From NCBI GenBank assembly GCA_945872805.1, contig CAMCBE010000047.1, forward strand, positions 1 through 9,630: a DNA stretch of 9,630 bases. Reading direction: 5' to 3'. How positions within the stretch are numbered: the stretch's first letter is position 1; each line of letters starts with the position of its first letter. Under the pieces are notes generated by a model that was given only the letters and a program-made list of their open reading frames with translations, searched no databases and was not told the origin of the DNA. Below are positions 6,173-9,630 of the stretch, one piece after another. This DNA is from Chitinophaga pinensis (GTDB lineage: Bacteria; Bacteroidota; Bacteroidia; Chitinophagales; Chitinophagaceae). A program made the position numbers and the translations under genes.

Positions 6173-7456
6173 ATGTATCCCAACCTGTATTTTTTTCTAA
6201 AAGAAGTCTTCGGAATAGATCCGTGGGCATTTACCAAATACATCAATTCGTTTGGATTGATTGTTGCAATTGCCTTTGTGGTAGGTGCACTGTTGTTGTC
6301 TGCAGAACTCAAGAGACGTGAAAAACTAGGTTTAGTTACACCTTTCGAGGAGAAAATCATGGTAGGGAAACCCGCTAGTCTAGTTGATTTACTTTCTCAC
6401 TTTCTGTTTGGTTTTATTGTTGGGTATAAAATCATCGGTGTTTTTTTCAACAGCGAACAAGTTATACCCCAAGAATATATCTTCTCTTCTAAAGGAAGTT
6501 TTTTGGGCGGGATTCTATTAGGACTCTTTTTTTCAGCAACAAAATTCATAGAGAAAAGAAAACTTTCATTAGCAAAACCTACGTTAAAATCATTCAACGT
6601 ATGGCCACATGAACGAGTAGGGGATATTATCGTTATTGCTGCTATTGCTGGCTTTTTAGGAGCTAAAATTTTCGACAACCTAGAAAATTGGGATCGCTTC
6701 ATACAAGATCCGATAGGTAATTTATTAGCCCCAAGTGGGTTGACTTTTTATGGGGGCTTAATTCTAGCTACTGCCTGTATTTTATATTTTGCAAAGAAGA
6801 AAAGAATCAATATTAGAAGCTTAGTTGATTCAGCAGCACCTGCTTTAATGATTGGGTATGCGATCGGTAGGATAGGCTGCCATGTTTCAGGCGATGGTGA
6901 TTGGGGCGTTTTTAACAGTGCCTACCAAGTTGATGATCAAAATAAAGTAATACAAGCAGATGACAGCTCTTTTATCCATAACTTAAGTAAAAACACAACC
7001 TATACTAATTATTTAGTTAGAGAATATGGTGACCTTGAGCATATACCACATATTAATTATAAAGGATCTACCTTGTTGCCAAACTGGTTTTGGGCTTATA
7101 ACTATCCTCACAATGTGAATGAAATCGGTGTTCCGATAAATGGATGTACTGGTAGTTATTGTAACCAATTAAGCCCTCCCGTTTTTCCTACTACTTTATA
7201 TGAGATTATTGCTTGCTCATTGCTATTCATCATTTTATGGTTAGTAAGAAAACGCATTACCATCCCAGGAAGATTGTTTGCTTTATATCTTATGCTCAAT
7301 GGAGTTGAACGTTTCTTGATTGAAAAAATCAGAGTAAATACTACGTATTCCATTTGGGGTTTTAACCCTACACAAGCTGAATTGATATCAAGTTTGATGT
7401 TCCTTGTCGGTTTAATGTTATGGGTTAGATCAAAACCAGTTCAAAAATTAGTTTAA
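6173..7456 (+). CDS. lgt: Prolipoprotein diacylglyceryl transferase (Bacteroidota-type, long)
   Basis: Integral inner-membrane enzyme that transfers diacylglycerol from phosphatidylglycerol to the lipobox cysteine of prolipoproteins. From the ATG at 6173 it has 427 residues, against about 290 in E. coli. The frame is open back to a TTG at 6146, but that lies in the terminator T-tract, so ATG is chosen. About seven or more hydrophobic segments are visible (e.g. 27-44, 72-92, 110-122, 150-166, 192-206, 345-358, 403-417). GLTFYGGL (189-196) fits the block with the E. coli essential His, here Tyr193. GRIGCHVSGDGDWG (232-245) is the Lgt signature in modified form. FPTTLYE (338-344) replaces HPTQLYE, and ERFLIEKIR (379-387) holds the second key Arg, R380. 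A loop of about 90 residues (246-337) accounts for part of the extra length. yajQ follows after 18 bases. Confidence 0.92.
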   Translation: MYPNLYFFLKEVFGIDPWAFTKYINSFGLIVAIAFVVGALLLSAELKRREKLGLVTPFEEKIMVGKPASLVDLLSHFLFGFIVGYKIIGVFFNSEQVIPQEYIFSSKGSFLGGILLGLFFSATKFIEKRKLSLAKPTLKSFNVWPHERVGDIIVIAAIAGFLGAKIFDNLENWDRFIQDPIGNLLAPSGLTFYGGLILATACILYFAKKKRINIRSLVDSAAPALMIGYAIGRIGCHVSGDGDWGVFNSAYQVDDQNKVIQADDSSFIHNLSKNTTYTNYLVREYGDLEHIPHINYKGSTLLPNWFWAYNYPHNVNEIGVPINGCTGSYCNQLSPPVFPTTLYEIIACSLLFIILWLVRKRITIPGRLFALYLMLNGVERFLIEKIRVNTTYSIWGFNPTQAELISSLMFLVGLMLWVRSKPVQKLV

Positions 7457-7474
7457 TCATCAAAAACAATAAAT

Positions 7475-7966
7475 ATGGCTTCGTTTGATATTGTTAGTAA
7501 AGTGGATCTTCAATTGATGGATAATGCGTTGAATGTTACTCGAAAAGAAGTAACTAACCGTTTTGATTTCAAGGATAGCGTTGTCAACATTGATTTTAAT
7601 AAAAAAGAAAATAAGATCAATTTAGAAGCGTCTGACGACATGAAAATGCGACAACTGGTTGAGATTTTAATCAATCGTGCCAATAAACAAGGCATTGTAC
7701 CTCAAGCATTTGATCAGTCAAAAGATTCATACCCAAGCGGAAAAACGATCAAGCAGGAAATTACCCTCAGAAATGGCCTAAAACAAGAGGATGCTAAAAA
7801 AGTAACCAAAATCATCAAGGATTCAGGGTTAAAGGTGCAAACACAAATCATGGACGATATGTTGAGGGTCACAGGCAAAAAAATTGATGATCTTCAAGAA
7901 GTTATTCAACTAATGAGGTCTACAGAGCTAGATTTCCCGTTACAATTTGAAAACATGAGGAGTTAA
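7475..7966 (+). CDS. yajQ: YajQ family nucleotide/c-di-GMP-binding protein
   Basis: Cytoplasmic protein of the YajQ (UPF0234) family; homologues bind cyclic di-GMP or nucleotides, and in Xanthomonas a relative acts as a c-di-GMP effector with a transcription factor. The 163 residues are the full family length. Recognisable blocks are the N-terminal MASFDIVSKVDLQLMDNALN, NRFDFKDS, the central GIVPQAFDQSKDSYPSGKTIKQEI, and a C-terminal stretch with VQTQIMDDMLRVTGKKIDDLQ and LDFPLQFEN. The two halves are similar alpha/beta units. It lies 18 bases after lgt with no terminator or promoter motif between, so they are probably co-transcribed. The actual ligand and partner in Bacteroidota are unknown to me. 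Confidence 0.95.
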   Translation: MASFDIVSKVDLQLMDNALNVTRKEVTNRFDFKDSVVNIDFNKKENKINLEASDDMKMRQLVEILINRANKQGIVPQAFDQSKDSYPSGKTIKQEITLRNGLKQEDAKKVTKIIKDSGLKVQTQIMDDMLRVTGKKIDDLQEVIQLMRSTELDFPLQFENMRS

Positions 7967-7978
7967 GCAAGCTAATTC

Positions 7979-8009
7979 TTGAATTTTCCAATAAAAAAGG
8001 CTAAATTTG
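7979..8009 (+). promoter_or_regulatory. Promoter of the type B rpmE gene
   Basis: TTG at 7979-7981 and TAAATTTG at 8002-8009 are separated by 20 bases, the best-spaced promoter in the window. Transcription would begin near 8016, giving a leader of about 45 nt that includes the hairpin at 8022-8045. Confidence 0.7.
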
Positions 8010-8021
8010 CAACCTCAAACA

Positions 8022-8045
8022 ATGATATGGCCAAATCCATATCAT
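8022..8045 (+). promoter_or_regulatory. Perfect leader hairpin upstream of rpmE, candidate L31 control element
   Basis: ATGATATGG (8022-8030) and CCATATCAT (8037-8045) form an uninterrupted 9-bp stem with the loop CCAAAT. It starts almost at the predicted 5' end of the mRNA and ends 14 bases before the L31 start, followed by an A-rich stretch. No T run follows, so it is not a terminator. Leader structures that control L31 are known in several other phyla; their relation to this one is untested. Confidence 0.5.
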
Positions 8046-8063
8046 AAAAAAACAACATTATGA
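8022..8063 (+). other. Possible 13-codon upstream reading frame coupled to rpmE
   Basis: An ATG at 8022 opens a short frame, MIWPNPYHKKTTL, that ends at TGA 8061-8063. This stop overlaps the rpmE start codon (8060-8062) as ATGA, the classic arrangement for translational coupling. The whole first half is inside the hairpin stem and loop. It could arise by chance, since a frame this short is not rare, and there is no codon-bias evidence for translation. Confidence 0.25.
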
Positions 8064-8308
8064 AAGAAGGAATACATCCAGACAATTACAGATTCGTAGT
8101 ATTTAAAGACATGAGTAATGGTACTACTTTTTTAACCCGTTCTGCTGCTGTTTCAAAAGAAACAATCAAATGGGAAGATGGTAATGAATATCCATTATTG
8201 AAACTAGAGATTTCAAATACCTCACATCCGTTCTTTACAGGTCAAAATATGCTTGTAGATACTGCAGGTCGTATCGATAAATTCAAAAAGAAATACGCAA
8301 AAAAATAA
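8060..8308 (+). CDS. rpmE2: 50S ribosomal protein bL31, type B (zinc-free)
   Basis: Large-subunit protein at the subunit bridge and central protuberance. The 82 residues begin MKEGIHPDNYRFVVFKDMSNG and include SHPFFTGQNMLVDTAGRIDKF, the conserved C-terminal L31 block. There is no cysteine anywhere, so the CxxC zinc ribbon of type A L31 is missing; this is the type B paralogue, which replaces the zinc form under zinc limitation in bacteria carrying both. Whether a type A copy exists in this genome cannot be seen. No Zur-like operator is apparent near the promoter, and in many Bacteroidota this is the only L31. It has its own promoter, leader hairpin and terminator. Confidence 0.96.
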   Translation: MKEGIHPDNYRFVVFKDMSNGTTFLTRSAAVSKETIKWEDGNEYPLLKLEISNTSHPFFTGQNMLVDTAGRIDKFKKKYAKK

Positions 8309-8314
8309 GTTTTT

Positions 8315-8341
8315 AAAGACCCTCCTTTATGGAGGGTTTTT
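8315..8341 (+). terminator. Intrinsic terminator of rpmE
   Basis: ACCCTCC (8319-8325) and GGAGGGT (8331-8337) make a 7-bp GC-rich stem with loop TTTAT, extendable through AAAG/TTTT pairing, and a T run through 8341. It starts seven bases after the stop codon. Confidence 0.92.
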
Positions 8342-8361
8342 AATTTAGACCATTTTCCTCG

Positions 8362-8369
8362 TAGCTTTG
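8362..8369 (+). promoter_or_regulatory. -7 element for the GlmU-like/tpiA unit
   Basis: TAGCTTTG at 8362-8369 matches TAnnTTTG and is 16 bases before the start codon. No TTG is found at the expected -33 distance, which is occupied by the rpmE terminator T-tract, so the promoter may be weak or use a degenerate upstream box. Confidence 0.45.
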
Positions 8370-8385
8370 AATTAAGGATTTCAAT

Positions 8386-9456
8386 ATGCCACTTCTCCAT
8401 CTATCTGATGATGACATTAAACTTGATTTTTACCCCCTTACGGTAAACAATCATCTAATGGATTTGAGATTGGGTTTACTCACCATACGAGAAAAATGGA
8501 CATACCTCGCTAAAAAGCAACAGATAGATCTCATTTTTTCTGATACCCCAATTCACGATCATGCAATTGGTCGATCTATCCCCGCTTGTTATTTACCAAC
8601 AAATGAATTGAGTCTACATCATTTTTTTAATTCAGATCAATCTTCGGAATCAATGGGTTTGGAAAAGATATCAAACCTATGGGATTTGACTCGCCTCAAT
8701 AGTGGGTCTATACACCAAGATATTTCTATACTGGGCTTAACTGATTCTTCGAACTCAATTCCACCCTATGTTAAAAGAATGGGTGACCATTTCATCTATT
8801 TAGGTGAAGACGTCGTTTTTGAGCATTGTACATTAAATACAAAAGATGGGCCAATTCATATTGGAAATAATGTTCAGATTATGGATGGTGTATCCTTGCG
8901 AGGTCCATTGTCAATTGGCAATAACTCCATTATAAAAATGGGTACAACCATCTATGGTGGAACCAGTATAGGGGAGCACTGCATCATAGGCGGGGAAATT
9001 AAAAATTCAATTATTAACAGCTATTCGAATAAAGCCCATCATGGATATATCGGAGATAGCTATATTGGATCATGGTGCAATTTAGGTGCAGGTACTACCT
9101 GTTCTAATGTAAAAAATACGTTGGGCGACATATCGGTTTGGAGCATGAAGCTGAATGCATTTAAAACAGCAGGAAATAAAGTGGGTGTCTTTATGGGAGA
9201 CTATGTGCGCACGGCTATCAATACATCAATCAACAGTGGAACGGTAATTGGACCTTTCGCTAATATTTTCGAATGTTCAGCCATTTCAAGTAAATATATC
9301 CCTCCTTTTGCATGGGGTGGTAAATCAACAGAACAATATGACGTTGAAAAATTATTTACCGAGATGGAGAAATGGATGGAAGCAAAAGGACAAACCTTAG
9401 ATTCAATCAAAAAAAATTCAATCAGAGTATTATCTTTACAATTAAACAAAAAATAA
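8386..9456 (+). CDS. GlmU-like protein: degenerate nucleotidyltransferase domain plus left-handed beta-helix
   Basis: A 356-residue protein resembling the putative sugar nucleotidyltransferase/GlmU family common in Bacteroidota. Residues 1-130 align with the N-terminal domain of that family (PLTVNNHLMDLRLGLLTIREKW) but lack the GlmU nucleotide-binding loop LxxGxGTRM, so uridylyl transfer is doubtful. Residues about 140-300 are hexapeptide repeats of a left-handed beta-helix (IHIGNN, LSIGNN, TSIGEH, YIGDSYIGS). This part keeps acetyltransferase-like features: KNSIINSYSNKAHHGYIGD (206-224) with His218/219, then NLGAGT (232-237). GlmU's following NYDG is replaced by NVKN. It may acylate a nucleotide-sugar or hexosamine phosphate, but the substrate is unknown. 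The C-terminus (about 310-356) is a charged helix. tpiA begins one base after the stop. Confidence 0.85.
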   Translation: MPLLHLSDDDIKLDFYPLTVNNHLMDLRLGLLTIREKWTYLAKKQQIDLIFSDTPIHDHAIGRSIPACYLPTNELSLHHFFNSDQSSESMGLEKISNLWDLTRLNSGSIHQDISILGLTDSSNSIPPYVKRMGDHFIYLGEDVVFEHCTLNTKDGPIHIGNNVQIMDGVSLRGPLSIGNNSIIKMGTTIYGGTSIGEHCIIGGEIKNSIINSYSNKAHHGYIGDSYIGSWCNLGAGTTCSNVKNTLGDISVWSMKLNAFKTAGNKVGVFMGDYVRTAINTSINSGTVIGPFANIFECSAISSKYIPPFAWGGKSTEQYDVEKLFTEMEKWMEAKGQTLDSIKKNSIRVLSLQLNKK

Positions 9457-9457
9457 G

Positions 9458-9630
9458 ATGAGAAAACAGATCGCTGCAGCTAATTGGAAAATGAATAAAA
9501 CACTATCTGAAGGAAAAGATCTCTTGAATGAAATCATTTCAGCTGAGTTTCAACTGACTGAATCGCGCCATGTGTTATTTGCAATTCCATTTCCATATCT
9601 AACTGCAACATCCGAACTTATTAAGTCTAC
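9458..9630 (+). CDS. tpiA: Triosephosphate isomerase, N-terminal part (cut by window edge)
   Basis: Glycolytic/gluconeogenic enzyme interconverting dihydroxyacetone phosphate and glyceraldehyde 3-phosphate in the cytoplasm. Only the first 57 codons are in the window. The N-terminus MRKQIAAANWKMNKTLSEG carries the hallmark ANWKMN, with Asn9 and the catalytic Lys11, and the following strand (RHVLFAIPFPYLTAT) matches TIM beta-strand 2 with the conserved P-x-P-x-L. The start codon is one base after the stop of the GlmU-like gene (TAAGATG), implying co-transcription and probable translational coupling. The catalytic His and Glu lie beyond the edge. Confidence 0.95.
   Translation, partial: MRKQIAAANWKMNKTLSEGKDLLNEIISAEFQLTESRHVLFAIPFPYLTATSELIKS

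Noticed and set aside
7968..7981. CAAG-CTAATT-CTTG stem after yajQ as a terminator
   Set aside because: Only 4 bp with no proper T run; too weak to call, though the lgt-yajQ transcript has no better candidate.
1..9630. Mobile elements, CRISPR arrays, defence or phage genes, tRNA genes
   Set aside because: No transposase, integrase, long terminal repeats, spaced direct repeats or cloverleaf sequence was found; the content is ordinary core genes.

Overview
The window looks like chromosomal housekeeping DNA from a member of the Bacteroidota, probably the Chitinophagaceae/Sphingobacteriia side. Three things suggest this: it is AT-rich; most transcription units are preceded by the Bacteroidota-type promoter element TAnnTTTG (2016, 2784, 5660, 8002 and 8362 on +, 5537-5544 on -) instead of a sigma-70 TATAAT box with Shine-Dalgarno sites; and several proteins have Bacteroidota-style forms (short SpeA-like decarboxylase, long Lgt with a modified signature, GlmU-like pseudo-nucleotidyltransferase). 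I see no mobile elements, CRISPR arrays, tRNA or rRNA genes, and no frameshifted genes.

Layout. 1-1968: 3' part of an exported M1-family metallopeptidase whose start lies left of the window. 2016-2762: promoter, a structured leader of about 98 nt, rpmI (L35), rplT (L20) and a strong terminator; infC, the usual upstream partner, is absent. 2784-4233: promoter and a short fold-III PLP arginine decarboxylase, the entry to polyamine synthesis. 4230-5519 (minus): an unrecognised secreted protein with a TTG start, converging on the decarboxylase with stop codons that overlap. 5520-5686: divergent intergenic region with a promoter for each side and a perfect inverted repeat. 5687-6147: bacilliredoxin (BrxA/BrxB family) and terminator. 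6173-7966: lgt and yajQ, closely spaced. 8002-8341: promoter, hairpin leader, type B rpmE (L31) and terminator. 8362-9630: promoter, a GlmU-like left-handed beta-helix protein and, one base later, the start of tpiA, which runs off the right edge.

How the genes relate. The neighbourhood is a mosaic of small, independently transcribed units, not one pathway. Ribosomal proteins (L35, L20, L31), lipoprotein maturation (Lgt), thiol redox (bacilliredoxin), glycolysis (TpiA) and polyamine synthesis (SpeA) are all core functions. The least explained parts are the two ribosomal-protein leaders, the secreted protein at 4230-5519 and the inverted repeat upstream of it. The rpmE leader also contains a 13-codon reading frame whose stop overlaps the rpmE start as ATGA. 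I found no clear novel multi-gene system; the leaders are the best leads.
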